DNA from: an uncultured Prevotellaceae bacterium
GTDB lineage: Bacteria > Bacteroidota > Bacteroidia > Bacteroidales > Bacteroidaceae
NCBI GenBank assembly: GCA_902790625.1
Contig: CADASP010000007.1
Span: 62,001-126,000 of the forward strand
Reading direction: 5' to 3'
DNA: 64,000 bases
The notes under the pieces are model-generated. The model worked only from the letters and a program-made list of their open reading frames with translations. It had not been told where the DNA came from and ran no database searches. This document shows, piece by piece, positions 32,709 to 42,415 of the stretch. Positions within the stretch are counted from its first letter, which is position 1. Each line of letters begins with the position of its first letter. The position numbers and the translations under genes were made by a program.

Positions 32709-34397
32709 ATGAAAAAACTTTTTTTGACACTGATGGCAGTGATGACACTCACGCTGGTTTACGCCCAGGTGACACCGATGGTGCTGGGCGAGAAGCACGC
32801 CATGCTGCGAACTCAAAATGCAAAGTACGTGCTGCTGCCCGTGCAGGAGACGGAGGAGATTGCTTCGATTGCCGTCCTCGACGGGCGCAACGAGATGGTG
32901 CAGCGCATCAACGTGAAGCTGGCCGTTGACCGTGTGGACTACTGGGTGCCCTACGAGCTGAAGGGTGCTCGACTGTTGGACATCGAGTTCCATGGCGACC
33001 GTCGGCAGAAGGGTGCCGTGGGCGGATTTGTGTGCTGGAAGGAAATCAAGTACTCCAACACTTTCGACACGACGAACCGCGAGCATTTCCGCCCGCTCTA
33101 TCATCACACGCCTCTCTACGGCTGGATGAACGACCCCAACGGCATGTTCTACAAGGACGGCGTGTGGCATCTCTACTATCAGTATAACCCCTACGGCTCG
33201 CAATGGGAGAACATGCACTGGGGCCACTCTACGTCGAAGGACCTCGTGCATTGGGACGCTCAGCCCATGACGTTCGAACCCGACTGGCTGGGTAGCATCT
33301 TCAGCGGCTCGTGCATCACCAACGGCAATGAGGTGGTGGCCTTCTACACCTCGGCAGGACATCATCAGACGCAGTCGATGGCCATCTCGAAGGACAACGG
33401 ACGCACCTTTAAGAAATATGAGGGCAACCCCGTCATCACCAGCGACAAGCCCGACTTCCGCGACCCCAACGTGTTCTGGTATGAGCCTACGAAGCGCTGG
33501 GTGATGATTCTGGCCGTGGGACAGGAGATGCAAATCTACTCCTCGGCCGACCTGAAGGCGTGGAAGTATGAGTCGTCGTTTGGACAGGAATATGGCTGCC
33601 ACGACGGCGTGTGGGAATGCCCCGACCTGTTCCCCCTGACGCTGACGGGCAAGCACCCCAACGAGCAAACCACCAAGTGGGTGCTCGTGTGCAACATCAA
33701 CCCCGGCGGACCCTTCGGCGGCAGCGCCACCCAATATTTCGTGGGCAGCTTCGACGGACGTAAGTTCACCTGCGAGTCGATGCCGAAGGTGACGAAATGG
33801 ATGGACTACGGCAAGGACCACTACGCCACCGTATCGTTCTACAACGCTCCCGACAACCGTCGCGTGGTGCTGGCATGGATGTCGAACTGGCAGTATGCCA
33901 ACCAGGTGCCCACGAAGCAGTTCCGCTCGGCCAACAGCATCGCCCGCGACCTCGGACTCTTCACTTGTGGCGAGGAGACCTACGTCAGCGTGGTGCCCTC
34001 GAAGGAGATGCTCGCTGTGCGTGGCGCCAAGGTGAAGAACCCCACGGAGGCCTGCGAGATTATAGTCGACATGAAGGGCCAGACCGAGATAGTGCTGTCG
34101 AACGCAAAGGGTGAGCAGGTGACGATGACCTACGACGGACAGAAGCAGACCTTCGCCATGGACCGCACGAAGAGCGGCAACGTGGGCTTCAGCGAGGCCT
34201 TCCCCTGCGTGACCGAGGCTCCCACCTACGGCAACATCAAGCAGCTGCGCCTCTTCATCGACCGCTGCTCCATCGAGGCCTTCGACGCTGAGGGCAAGAT
34301 GGCCATGACCAACCTGGTGTTCCCCTCGGAACCTTATAATAATATAAAGGTGAAGGGCGGCAAGGCCACCATCTACGAAATCAACTTGGCAAAATAA
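32709..34397 (+). CDS. Periplasmic GH32 fructosidase with N-terminal DUF4980-like domain
   Basis: The ATG at 32709 gives 562 residues with a Sec signal (TLVYAQ) and no lipobox, so it is probably periplasmic. Residues ~20-125 match a small N-terminal domain that I recall as DUF4980 on Bacteroides GH32 enzymes. The GH32 motifs are intact: WMNDPNG (D142), FRDPNVF (D252) and WECPDLF (E303). The C-terminal beta-sandwich ends with IDRCSIEAFDAEG and TNLVFPSEPYN. It should finish fructo-oligosaccharides to fructose, which the next two genes import and phosphorylate. The gap to the permease gene is 35 bases, consistent with an operon. Confidence 0.93.
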   Translation: MKKLFLTLMAVMTLTLVYAQVTPMVLGEKHAMLRTQNAKYVLLPVQETEEIASIAVLDGRNEMVQRINVKLAVDRVDYWVPYELKGARLLDIEFHGDRRQKGAVGGFVCWKEIKYSNTFDTTNREHFRPLYHHTPLYGWMNDPNGMFYKDGVWHLYYQYNPYGSQWENMHWGHSTSKDLVHWDAQPMTFEPDWLGSIFSGSCITNGNEVVAFYTSAGHHQTQSMAISKDNGRTFKKYEGNPVITSDKPDFRDPNVFWYEPTKRWVMILAVGQEMQIYSSADLKAWKYESSFGQEYGCHDGVWECPDLFPLTLTGKHPNEQTTKWVLVCNINPGGPFGGSATQYFVGSFDGRKFTCESMPKVTKWMDYGKDHYATVSFYNAPDNRRVVLAWMSNWQYANQVPTKQFRSANSIARDLGLFTCGEETYVSVVPSKEMLAVRGAKVKNPTEACEIIVDMKGQTEIVLSNAKGEQVTMTYDGQKQTFAMDRTKSGNVGFSEAFPCVTEAPTYGNIKQLRLFIDRCSIEAFDAEGKMAMTNLVFPSEPYNNIKVKGGKATIYEINLAK

Positions 34398-34432
34398 CGC
34401 CATCGTCATAACGAAAACAAACAACAACAAAT

Positions 34433-35590
34433 ATGAAAAATAAAACGATTTATCTGATTCCCGTGATGCTCTGCTTCTTCTGCATGGGCTTCGTGGACTT
34501 GGTGGGCATCGCCTCCAACTACGTGAAGGAAGACCTCGCGCTGAGTGACTCCGTTGCCAACGTGTTCCCCTCGCTTGTGTTCTTCTGGTTCCTCATCTTC
34601 AGCGTGCCCACGGGAATGCTGATGAATAAGATTGGTCGCAAGAAGACGGTGCTGCTGTCGCTTGTGGTCACGGTGGTATCGCTGTTGTTGCCACTCTTTG
34701 GCGAGTCGTTTGGCATCATGTTGGTGGCCTTCTCGCTCTTGGGCATTGGCAATGCGCTGATGCAGACATCGTTGAACCCGCTGGTGTCGACGGTGATGGG
34801 CGGTGGCAACCTGGCCTCGACGCTCACCTTCGGACAGTTCATCAAGGCCATCGCCTCGTTCTCGGCTCCCTATCTGGCTATGTGGGGTGCCACGATGGCC
34901 ATCCCCGAATTTGGATACAACTGGCGTGTGCTCTTCGCCATCTTCCTCATCGTAGGCGTGTTGTCCACCATCCTGCTTTTTGTCACGCCCATCGAGGAGT
35001 CGCCCATCGAGGGCAAGCCCTCCACCTTCGTCGAGTGCTTCAAGCTCTTGGGCACACCCATCGTGCTGCTGTCGTTCCTCGGCATCATGTGCCATGTGGG
35101 CATCGACGTGGGCACCAACACCACCGCTCCGAAAATCCTGATGGAGCGCTTGGGCATGACGCTCAACGAGGCCGCCTTCGCCACCTCGCTCTACTTCATC
35201 TTCCGTACCATCGGCTGTCTCACGGGCTCGTTCTTCCTGCGCGTGCTGAAGATGCGCACATTCTTCATCATCTCGGTGTGCATGATGGCGCTGTCGATGT
35301 TGGGATTGTTCTTCGGACATGAGCAGTGGATGCTCTATACGGCCATCGCCCTCGTGGGTTATGGCAACTCCAACGTGTTCTCGATGTGCTTCGCCACCGC
35401 CCTCGAGTCGATGCCCGACAAGCAGAACGAGGTCAGCGGCCTGATGATTATGGGCCTCTTCGGCGGCACCATCTTCCCGCTGCTGATGGGTCTGATGGGC
35501 GATGCCATGGGTCAGGCCGGTGCCGTGCTCGTCATGGCCGTGGGTGTCGTTTATCTCTTCACGTATATCAAACAACTGAAAACCGCATAA
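34433..35590 (+). CDS. MFS sugar permease, putative fructose importer
   Basis: This 385-residue inner-membrane protein has about 12 hydrophobic segments and MFS signatures such as GMLMNKIGRKKT between helices 2 and 3. It belongs by look to the FucP/GluP-like sugar:H+ symporters. Its position between a GH32 and a fructokinase matches the BT1757-BT1759 part of the B. thetaiotaomicron levan locus, where the permease takes up fructose. The fructose assignment is therefore contextual. The kinase gene starts 4 bases after its stop. Confidence 0.88.
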   Translation: MKNKTIYLIPVMLCFFCMGFVDLVGIASNYVKEDLALSDSVANVFPSLVFFWFLIFSVPTGMLMNKIGRKKTVLLSLVVTVVSLLLPLFGESFGIMLVAFSLLGIGNALMQTSLNPLVSTVMGGGNLASTLTFGQFIKAIASFSAPYLAMWGATMAIPEFGYNWRVLFAIFLIVGVLSTILLFVTPIEESPIEGKPSTFVECFKLLGTPIVLLSFLGIMCHVGIDVGTNTTAPKILMERLGMTLNEAAFATSLYFIFRTIGCLTGSFFLRVLKMRTFFIISVCMMALSMLGLFFGHEQWMLYTAIALVGYGNSNVFSMCFATALESMPDKQNEVSGLMIMGLFGGTIFPLLMGLMGDAMGQAGAVLVMAVGVVYLFTYIKQLKTA

Positions 35591-35594
35591 AATT

Positions 35595-36479
35595 ATGGAA
35601 GCAAAACGTTATGTAGTAGGACTCGGAGAAGTCCTGTGGGATGTACTTCCCGAAGGTAAGAAACTGGGTGGCGCCCCTGCCAATTTCGCTTATCATGCCG
35701 GACAGTTCCTCGGCATGGACAACACCATCGCCGTGAGCGCTCTGGGCAACGACAAACTGGCCGACGAGACCATCGACGCCCTGCGTGAGCATCATCTGAA
35801 CGACCTGCTGCCCCGCGTACCCTATCCCACGGGCACCGTGCAGGTGCAGCTCGACGAGCAGGGCATCCCCACATACGACATCAAGGAGAACGTGGCGTGG
35901 GACAACATCCCCTTCGACGATGACATCGCACAGATAGCCCGCAACTGCCGTGCCGTATGCTTCGGCTCACTGGCTCAGCGCAATGTAGTGAGCCGCGAGA
36001 CCATACAGAAGTTCCTCGATGCCACGCCCGACGACTGCCTGAAAATCTTCGACATCAACCTGCGCCAGCAGTTCTACACGAAGGAGATTCTGAAAGAGTC
36101 GTTCCAGCGCTGCAACATCCTGAAGATTAACGACGAGGAGCTGGTGCTCATTGGCCGTATGTTTGGCTATCCCGGCCTCGACATCGAGAACAAGTGCTGG
36201 CTCATCCTGGGCAAGTACAACCTCGACATGCTCGTGCTCACTTGTGGCACCAACGGCTCTTATGTGTTCACGCCTGGCCAGGTGTCGTTCCAGGAGACGC
36301 CGAAGGTGAAGGTGGCCGACACCGTGGGTGCTGGCGACTCCTTCACGGGTTCCTTCGTGGGCAGCATCCTCAACGGCAAGTCGGTGAAGGAAGCCCACAG
36401 CACCGCCGTCAAGGTCAGCGCCTACGTCTGCACCCAGAACGGAGCCATGCCCGAATATCCCGAAGAGCTGCTGAAATAA
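35595..36479 (+). CDS. PfkB-family fructokinase
   Basis: This 294-residue cytoplasmic kinase has the PfkB N-terminal motif (GGAPANFAYHAGQFLG) and the C-terminal ATP/anion-hole motif VGAGDSFTGSFVG with catalytic base D248. It should convert fructose to fructose-6-phosphate and so complete the route from fructan to glycolysis. It is the last gene of the GH32-permease-kinase operon and is followed by a strong terminator. A different hexose cannot be excluded from sequence, but the context is strong. Confidence 0.92.
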   Translation: MEAKRYVVGLGEVLWDVLPEGKKLGGAPANFAYHAGQFLGMDNTIAVSALGNDKLADETIDALREHHLNDLLPRVPYPTGTVQVQLDEQGIPTYDIKENVAWDNIPFDDDIAQIARNCRAVCFGSLAQRNVVSRETIQKFLDATPDDCLKIFDINLRQQFYTKEILKESFQRCNILKINDEELVLIGRMFGYPGLDIENKCWLILGKYNLDMLVLTCGTNGSYVFTPGQVSFQETPKVKVADTVGAGDSFTGSFVGSILNGKSVKEAHSTAVKVSAYVCTQNGAMPEYPEELLK

Positions 36480-36510
36480 GCGGGGACGAAAGAAAGTTCT
36501 GAAAACAATA

Positions 36511-36558
36511 AAAAAAGCCAAGGCAGAGGCAATGCGTTGTCTCTGCCTTGGCTTTTTT
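36511..36558. terminator. Strong bidirectional terminator
   Basis: AAAAAAGCCAAGGCAGAG pairs with CTCTGCCTTGGCTTTTTT in a perfect 18-bp stem with a 12-nt loop. It serves the rightward fructokinase and the leftward antiporter gene. Confidence 0.92.
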
Positions 36559-36575
36559 GTTGTGTGGTTCTCCTG

Positions 36576-37520
<945 letters not shown>

Positions 37521-37522
37521 GG

Positions 37523-37683
37523 GGAGGAGTTAGGAGTTAGGAGTTAGAAGTTAGGAGTTAGGAGTTAGAAGTTAGGAGTTAGGAGTTGGGAGTTTAAAAT
37601 TAGGAGTTAGAAATTAAGTTGTTTTTCCAACTCCTAACTCCTAACTCCTAACTCTTAACTCCTAACTCTTAACTCCTCACTCT
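37523..37683. repeat. GAGTTAG heptad-like repeats with inverted arm
   Basis: Many GTTAGGA/GTTAGAA units on the left are followed after GTTGTTTTTCC by TAACTCC/TAACTCT units on the right. The whole gap can fold into one long hairpin between two leftward genes. It is related to the insertion at 26255-26375. Confidence 0.85.
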
Positions 37684-37685
37684 CA

Positions 37686-38678
37686 TCAGAGGTTCGGGTT
37701 GATTTTGTTCCACTCGCTGATGGGCGGCACGATGTTGAGCGTCACCAACTCGTCGCGCATCTTGCACAGGTGCTCGTAGCTCTGGTCGAGCTTGGCGTTC
37801 TCCTCGGCTGTGCCCTGCGGCACCTCGTACTTGGCACCCTCGGCGGTCATGGTGGTCTTCATGGCCATCATGATGTGGTCGTACTTGTCGGTCTGCACAT
37901 ACGTGCCCACGGGGAAGCGGAAAGGCTCACCGCCCATGGCGGCGCGAATCATTTCTACGCTGAGGTACGAGGGACTCTGGAACGAGCTGCGGCCACGCAG
38001 CTTGATGATGGCTGCACCACCCTTGGTGACGTCGGTCTTCATCTGCTCCCACTCCTCGGCGGGGAATTCGGGCGTGCCGATGATGTCGGTCAGCTTCCTG
38101 CCGGCAATCTCCACATGGCTGCCGAAGACGGCCATCTGCTCGCCGTGTCCACCGTAGGTGGCGCAGCCCTTGATCTCGCTTTGCAACACGCCAAACTTCT
38201 TGGCCAGTGCGCTCTGCAGACGCGTGGTGTCCAGGCCAGCCAGCGTGGTCACCTGTCCGGGCTTCAGTCCGCTGTAGAGCAGCGTCACCAGGCCGGTGAG
38301 GTCGGCGGGGTTGAAGATGATGACGACGTGCTTCACGTCGGGGCAGTATTTCTTGATGTTCTGGCCCAGCTCCTCGGCAATCTTGCAGTTGCCAGCCAGC
38401 AGGTCTTCGCGGGTCATGCCCTCTTTGCGGGGAGCACCGCCGCTGCTGATGATGTACTTGGCGCCAGTGAAAGCTTCAGCGGCATCGGTGGTGGCGGTGA
38501 TGGTGGCCTCGTCGAAGCCGCTCTGGCGCATCTCCTCGGCCACGCCCTCTGGCGAGAACACATCATAGAGACACAGGTTGTTGGTGAGACCCATCATCAA
38601 TGCGCTTTGGGCCATGTTCGAGCCAATCATGCCGGCTGCGCCGACGATGACCAGCTTGTCGTTAGTCAGAAATGCCAT
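37686..38678 (-). CDS. mdh: Malate dehydrogenase (NAD-dependent)
   Basis: This 330-residue cytoplasmic enzyme has a Rossmann start VIVGAAGMIGSNMAQSA, the NPADLTGLV segment and the catalytic His in YGGHGEQM. The length and motifs fit the lactate/malate dehydrogenase superfamily form used by Bacteroidota in the reductive branch to fumarate and succinate. Malate rather than lactate specificity is inferred from the family typical of the phylum. A -7 box lies about 50 bases upstream. Confidence 0.88.
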   Translation of the reverse strand: MAFLTNDKLVIVGAAGMIGSNMAQSALMMGLTNNLCLYDVFSPEGVAEEMRQSGFDEATITATTDAAEAFTGAKYIISSGGAPRKEGMTREDLLAGNCKIAEELGQNIKKYCPDVKHVVIIFNPADLTGLVTLLYSGLKPGQVTTLAGLDTTRLQSALAKKFGVLQSEIKGCATYGGHGEQMAVFGSHVEIAGRKLTDIIGTPEFPAEEWEQMKTDVTKGGAAIIKLRGRSSFQSPSYLSVEMIRAAMGGEPFRFPVGTYVQTDKYDHIMMAMKTTMTAEGAKYEVPQGTAEENAKLDQSYEHLCKMRDELVTLNIVPPISEWNKINPNL

Positions 38679-38729
38679 AGTAATTTACGATTTTTTAGAT
38701 TGACAATTAAGTTGTTTTCATTTGTGGGG

Positions 38730-38737
38730 CAAAGTTA
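38730..38737 (-). promoter_or_regulatory. -7 box of mdh
   Basis: The minus strand reads TAACTTTG, 52 bases before the ATG. Confidence 0.55.
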
Positions 38738-38834
38738 CGAAAATCTTTCCGCAATTCAGCGTAAAAATGCATTTATTTTTCATTGTGGTGCGATTTTTTC
38801 CCAAGAAAAGAATGTCGGATTGCTTTTTTTTCAC

Positions 38835-38842
38835 TATCTTTG
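38835..38842 (+). promoter_or_regulatory. -7 box of the metallopeptidase lipoprotein gene
   Basis: TATCTTTG lies 31 bases before the ATG at 38873. Confidence 0.6.
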
Positions 38843-38872
38843 TCACCTCGAAATGACAAAACCTAAAAAGCG

Positions 38873-39724
38873 ATGAAGAAAACTACTATTACAATGCTCT
38901 TGGGCATGCTGCTGATGGCTGCATGTCAGCAGAAAAACCATGAGGCCGATGCCACCGCCACGGCCGATGAACAACTCAACATTCCCGAGTGTGTGGTGAC
39001 CACGCCGCCCGACTCGCTCCACCTGGATGCTTTCTACACCAAGTACGTCGATGTGAACGGTCTGCCGCTCATCTCCAGCTGGCGCGTGCCCGACTCGGCC
39101 TTCACCGCCGCCCACCGCACGCTCTATGCCATGACCAGCATGCTGCCGCGCAACGTGCTCGACTCGATGGTAAGCTACGGCACACGCGTGGCCATCATGG
39201 GACGCTATGAGGGTACCACCGACATCCCTGAGCACCGCTATCTGGTGAACGACACGTCGCTGAACTGGGACCTCCGCGCACGAGGGCTGGGTGGCGACCT
39301 GGAGCTGCCACTGACCAGCTGCGCCGAGGAGAACGTGCTGGCCTACCAGATAGACAAATATCACGCCGAGGACATCCTCATCCATGAGTTCGCCCACAGC
39401 ATCCACCTCATCGGGCTGATGCTCGCCGTGCCCGACTTCGACAATCGGCTGCGCCAGTGCTATGAGCGGGCGAAGGCCAGCGGCATCCTCGATGGCACCT
39501 ACCGCATCACCGACAAGGAGGAGTATTTCGCCGAGGCCGTGCAGGACTGGTTCAACGTGAACGCCGAGATGCCCCACACCGACGGCAAGCACAACTGGTG
39601 CAACACCCGCGAGGAGCTGCACGACTATGACCCCGACCTCTACGACCTGCTCGCCGAGTATTTCCCCGCCACGAAGCTGCAGATAAGCAAGCACAAGAAG
39701 GTCAACGATTGTCACAAGCCTTGA
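38873..39724 (+). CDS. HExxH zinc metallopeptidase-like lipoprotein
   Basis: This 283-residue lipoprotein has the signal MLLMAAC. The metal site HEFAH (171-175) sits in DILIHEFAHSIHLIG, and a likely third ligand Glu is in EYFAEAVQDWF (E221), as in gluzincins. A short conserved-looking ELPLTSCAEENVL segment precedes the zinc site. The exact peptidase family is not recognised. Similar small domains occur in anthrax-lethal-factor-like peptidases. It is probably surface or periplasmic. A CTGCTGA/TCAGCAG inverted repeat lies in the signal-peptide codons (38909-38932). Confidence 0.75.
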   Translation: MKKTTITMLLGMLLMAACQQKNHEADATATADEQLNIPECVVTTPPDSLHLDAFYTKYVDVNGLPLISSWRVPDSAFTAAHRTLYAMTSMLPRNVLDSMVSYGTRVAIMGRYEGTTDIPEHRYLVNDTSLNWDLRARGLGGDLELPLTSCAEENVLAYQIDKYHAEDILIHEFAHSIHLIGLMLAVPDFDNRLRQCYERAKASGILDGTYRITDKEEYFAEAVQDWFNVNAEMPHTDGKHNWCNTREELHDYDPDLYDLLAEYFPATKLQISKHKKVNDCHKP

Positions 39725-40005
39725 CCTCCCATTCCCTTCGCGACGGCCGCAAGGTGCCACAGATGCACCAGCGCAGCATCCACCACGACTATCATGGCCG
39801 GGGCATCTATCTCGTCACCCTTTGCACCGAGGGGCGGCAACCGTTGCTGGGTCGGCTGGTAGGCGACAGCCCTGACGAGGCAGTCGTTGAACCCACCGCC
39901 CTGGGGTACGAGGTGCTGCGGTGCTGGGAGCAGATACCCGCCATCCAGCGGGAACTGGCGGCGAAGAGGACCCGCCAAAGCCTTGACAACAACATTTCAT
40001 CCTAA
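39709..40005 (+). pseudogene. Truncated REP-associated (RAYT/IS200-like) transposase
   Basis: The frame encodes HDYHGRGIYLVTLCTEGRQP and LGYEVLRCWEQIPAIQREL, which match the N-terminal third of RAYT/IS200-type Y1 transposases. The sequence stops where the metal-binding HUH motif and catalytic Tyr should follow, so the protein cannot be active. The frame overlaps the preceding lipoprotein stop. Translation could start at the ATG at 39763. RAYT proteins mobilise palindromic REP elements, and the window contains several palindromic repeats. Confidence 0.7.
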
Positions 40006-40017
40006 ATCCATAACCTT

Positions 40018-41403
40018 ATGCAAATCCAAAAAGAAACCTACCTCCGCCGTCGCGCCCGCCTCAAGAAGGACATGGGCAGTGGCGTGCTGCTCTTCCTCGG
40101 CAATGCCGAGGTGGGCATGAACTATGCCGACAACGCCTATCGCTTCCGCCAGGACTCCACGATGCTCTATTTCTTTGGCCTCGACTTCCCTGGCATCGCC
40201 GCTGTCATCGACGTTGACGAGGACCGCGAGATTGTCTTCGGCAACGACCTCACCATCGACGACATCGTGTGGACGGGCATGATGCCCTCGCTCAGCGAGC
40301 GCTGCCAGCCCGTGGGCGTCACCGACACGCGCCCCATGAGCGAGCTGGCTGACTACCTCCGTGGTAAGTTCGTCCACTTCCTGCCCCCCTATCGCGGCGA
40401 TCACCGCGTGTGGCTGTGGGAGCTGCTCGGCGTGGAGCCTGCCGCCCAGCCGTCGTTGGCCAGCGTGCCTTTCATCAAGGCCATCGTCAGCCAGCGCAAT
40501 TATAAAGATGAGGAGGAACTCCGCCTCATCGAGGAGAGCGTCGACCTGAGCACCGAGATGCACCTCGCCGCCTATCGTGCTGTGCGCCCCGGCATACATG
40601 AGAGTGAGGTGGCTGCCGCCGTCGAGGAGGTTGCCTGCCGCCATGGTAACGCCTTGGCCTTCCCCACCATTGCCACCGTGCAGGGGCAGGTGCTGCACAA
40701 CCACGGTTTTATCCATGATTTGAAAGAGGGCGACATCTTCCTGCTCGATGCCGGAGCCGAGACGAAGAGCCACTATGCCGGCGACCTCTCGTCGTCGATG
40801 CCTGTCGGCGAGCGTTTCACCGACCGTCAGGCCGAGGTCTACAATATCCACCTGCGCAGCTTCTGGGCTGCCGTCGACAAGCTGCAGGTGGGCACGCCCT
40901 TCCGCGAGGCACACATCGCCGCCGCCACCGAGATTGCTCGCGGCATGAAGGAACTGGGACTGATGAAGGGCGACCCCGCCGAAGCCGCCGAGACGGGTGC
41001 CTACGCCCTGTTCTTCCCTTGCGGACTGGGCCACATGGTGGGCCTCGACGTGCACAACATGGAGAACCTGGGCGAGCAGTATGTGGGCTATGCCGACGGT
41101 CAGCAGAAGTCAAAGCAGTTTGGTTTCAAGTCGCTGCGCTTGGCCCGTCCGTTAGAGCCGGGCTTCGTGTTCACCGTTGAGCCGGGCATCTACTTCATCC
41201 CCGAGCTGATGGACAAATGGGAGGCTGAAGGCCAGTTCCGCGACTTCATCTGTTACGATAAGCTTGGCCCTTGGCGCGACTTCACTGGTCTGCGTAACGA
41301 GCTGAACTACGTGATGACACCCACCGGCGCACGCCTCTTGGGCACCATCAAGAAACCCATGACCATCGACGAGGTCTACGCCGCCAAGGAGAGCCGTCGT
41401 TGA
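40018..41403 (+). CDS. pepP: Xaa-Pro aminopeptidase (M24 family)
   Basis: This 461-residue enzyme has an N-terminal aminopeptidase-P domain (~1-170, NYADNAYRFRQDSTMLYFFG) and a pita-bread M24 domain. The five metal ligands can be placed in LLDAGAE, YAGDLSSS, GLGHMVGLDVH, TVEPGIYF and GLRNELN. It removes N-terminal residues preceding proline in the cytoplasm. There is no signal peptide. The following gene has its own promoter. Confidence 0.92.
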   Translation: MQIQKETYLRRRARLKKDMGSGVLLFLGNAEVGMNYADNAYRFRQDSTMLYFFGLDFPGIAAVIDVDEDREIVFGNDLTIDDIVWTGMMPSLSERCQPVGVTDTRPMSELADYLRGKFVHFLPPYRGDHRVWLWELLGVEPAAQPSLASVPFIKAIVSQRNYKDEEELRLIEESVDLSTEMHLAAYRAVRPGIHESEVAAAVEEVACRHGNALAFPTIATVQGQVLHNHGFIHDLKEGDIFLLDAGAETKSHYAGDLSSSMPVGERFTDRQAEVYNIHLRSFWAAVDKLQVGTPFREAHIAAATEIARGMKELGLMKGDPAEAAETGAYALFFPCGLGHMVGLDVHNMENLGEQYVGYADGQQKSKQFGFKSLRLARPLEPGFVFTVEPGIYFIPELMDKWEAEGQFRDFICYDKLGPWRDFTGLRNELNYVMTPTGARLLGTIKKPMTIDEVYAAKESRR

Positions 41404-41469
41404 AAAAACTATTTTCTGTTTTTTTGTTTTTTTTATGCCTCATCAAGCCCGTATGTGGAAAAAAAGGCT

Positions 41470-41477
41470 TATCTTTG
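41470..41477 (+). promoter_or_regulatory. -7 box of the PgpA-like gene, almost leaderless start
   Basis: TATCTTTG ends only 9 bases before the ATG at 41487. Transcription would begin within a few bases of the start codon. Confidence 0.55.
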
Positions 41478-41486
41478 CACGCTGAA

Positions 41487-41963
41487 ATGAGAAGCATACC
41501 CATACTTCCAGTCGTCATTGGCACGGGTTTCGGTGCCGGCTTCTGGCCTTGGGGGCCTGGAACTGCGGGTGCTGTGCTGGCCACGGCCATCTGGCTGTTG
41601 CTGCATCAGTGGCTCGGTGCCGGGGTGCTGATGGTTGTCACCATCGGCCTCGTTGTTGTGTTCACCGCGTGGGGCACGTGGGCCACGGCCCGGCTGGCAC
41701 CTTACTGGGGCGACGACCCCAGCCGCGTGGTGGTCGACGAGATGGTGGGCGTGTGGATGCCGCTGCTGGTGGCTACAGGGTGGCAGACCGCACTGGCTGC
41801 GCTGGTGCTGTTTCGCTTCTTCGACATCGTGAAGCCCTTGGGCATCCGCGCCCTCGACCGTCGGCGCGGTGCCTTCTGGGTGATGGCCGACGACCTGCTG
41901 GCGGGTGTCTACAGTGCTGTGGTACTCTTTATCATCATCGCTGCTACGGGATGGGAAAGGTGA
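41487..41963 (+). CDS. PgpA-like lipid phosphatase, first gene of a lipid head-group cluster
   Basis: The ATG at 41487, after a -7 box, gives 158 residues, the normal length for phosphatidylglycerophosphatase A. An in-frame TTG at 41400 would put the promoter inside the gene. Motifs are GTGFGAGFWPWGPGTAGA, DDPSRVVVDEMVG and FRFFDIVKP, with several membrane segments. In this gene order it may act on phosphatidylinositol phosphate rather than phosphatidylglycerophosphate. That is inferred from the similar B. thetaiotaomicron inositol-lipid cluster. The next gene overlaps it by 13 bases. Confidence 0.85.
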   Translation: MRSIPILPVVIGTGFGAGFWPWGPGTAGAVLATAIWLLLHQWLGAGVLMVVTIGLVVVFTAWGTWATARLAPYWGDDPSRVVVDEMVGVWMPLLVATGWQTALAALVLFRFFDIVKPLGIRALDRRRGAFWVMADDLLAGVYSAVVLFIIIAATGWER

Positions 41964-42415
41964 AGAACGAGCTGTGGACCTTCTGCAAGGCGCAGCTGAC
42001 GGCACAGATGGCCACGCTGGTCGACTTTGTGGTGTCGTTCTTGCTTGCTGCAGGCTTTGGGATGTGGTATGTCTATGCCTCGTTCTTGGGAGCGCTGAGC
42101 GGCGGAGCCACAAACTGCGTGGCCAACTATCGCTGGGTGTTCAGCGGTGCCCACGACCTGAAGAAACGCTGGGTGGCCCTGAAATACCTGCTGGTGTGGA
42201 TGGGCAGCATCCTGCTCAACACGGGCGGCACCTATCTGCTCACCGAGCTGTCGGGCAGCTACTTCATCTTCCCCAAGACGATAGTAGCCGTGGCGATAGC
42301 CCTGCTGTGGAACTATCCGCTGCAGCGCACATTCGTGTATCGCGACAATAGCTTGAGCCAGCGGTTGGGCAAACTGAAAGACAAACATTCAAAAACGGAG
42401 AATACAGAAGAATGA
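41951..42415 (+). CDS. GtrA-like membrane protein
   Basis: This 154-residue protein has four hydrophobic segments and GtrA-family features (VDFVVSFLLAAGFG, NYRWVFSG, LLWNYPLQRTFVYR). GtrA proteins are thought to flip or carry lipid-linked sugars. Here one may move a lipid intermediate of the same cluster. It overlaps both neighbours (13 and 4 bases), which indicates tight co-translation. Confidence 0.82.
   Translation: MGKVKNELWTFCKAQLTAQMATLVDFVVSFLLAAGFGMWYVYASFLGALSGGATNCVANYRWVFSGAHDLKKRWVALKYLLVWMGSILLNTGGTYLLTELSGSYFIFPKTIVAVAIALLWNYPLQRTFVYRDNSLSQRLGKLKDKHSKTENTEE

Noticed and set aside
37523..37683. Possible CRISPR array because of regular short repeats
   Set aside because: Units are contiguous heptamer-like repeats without unique spacers and there are no cas genes.
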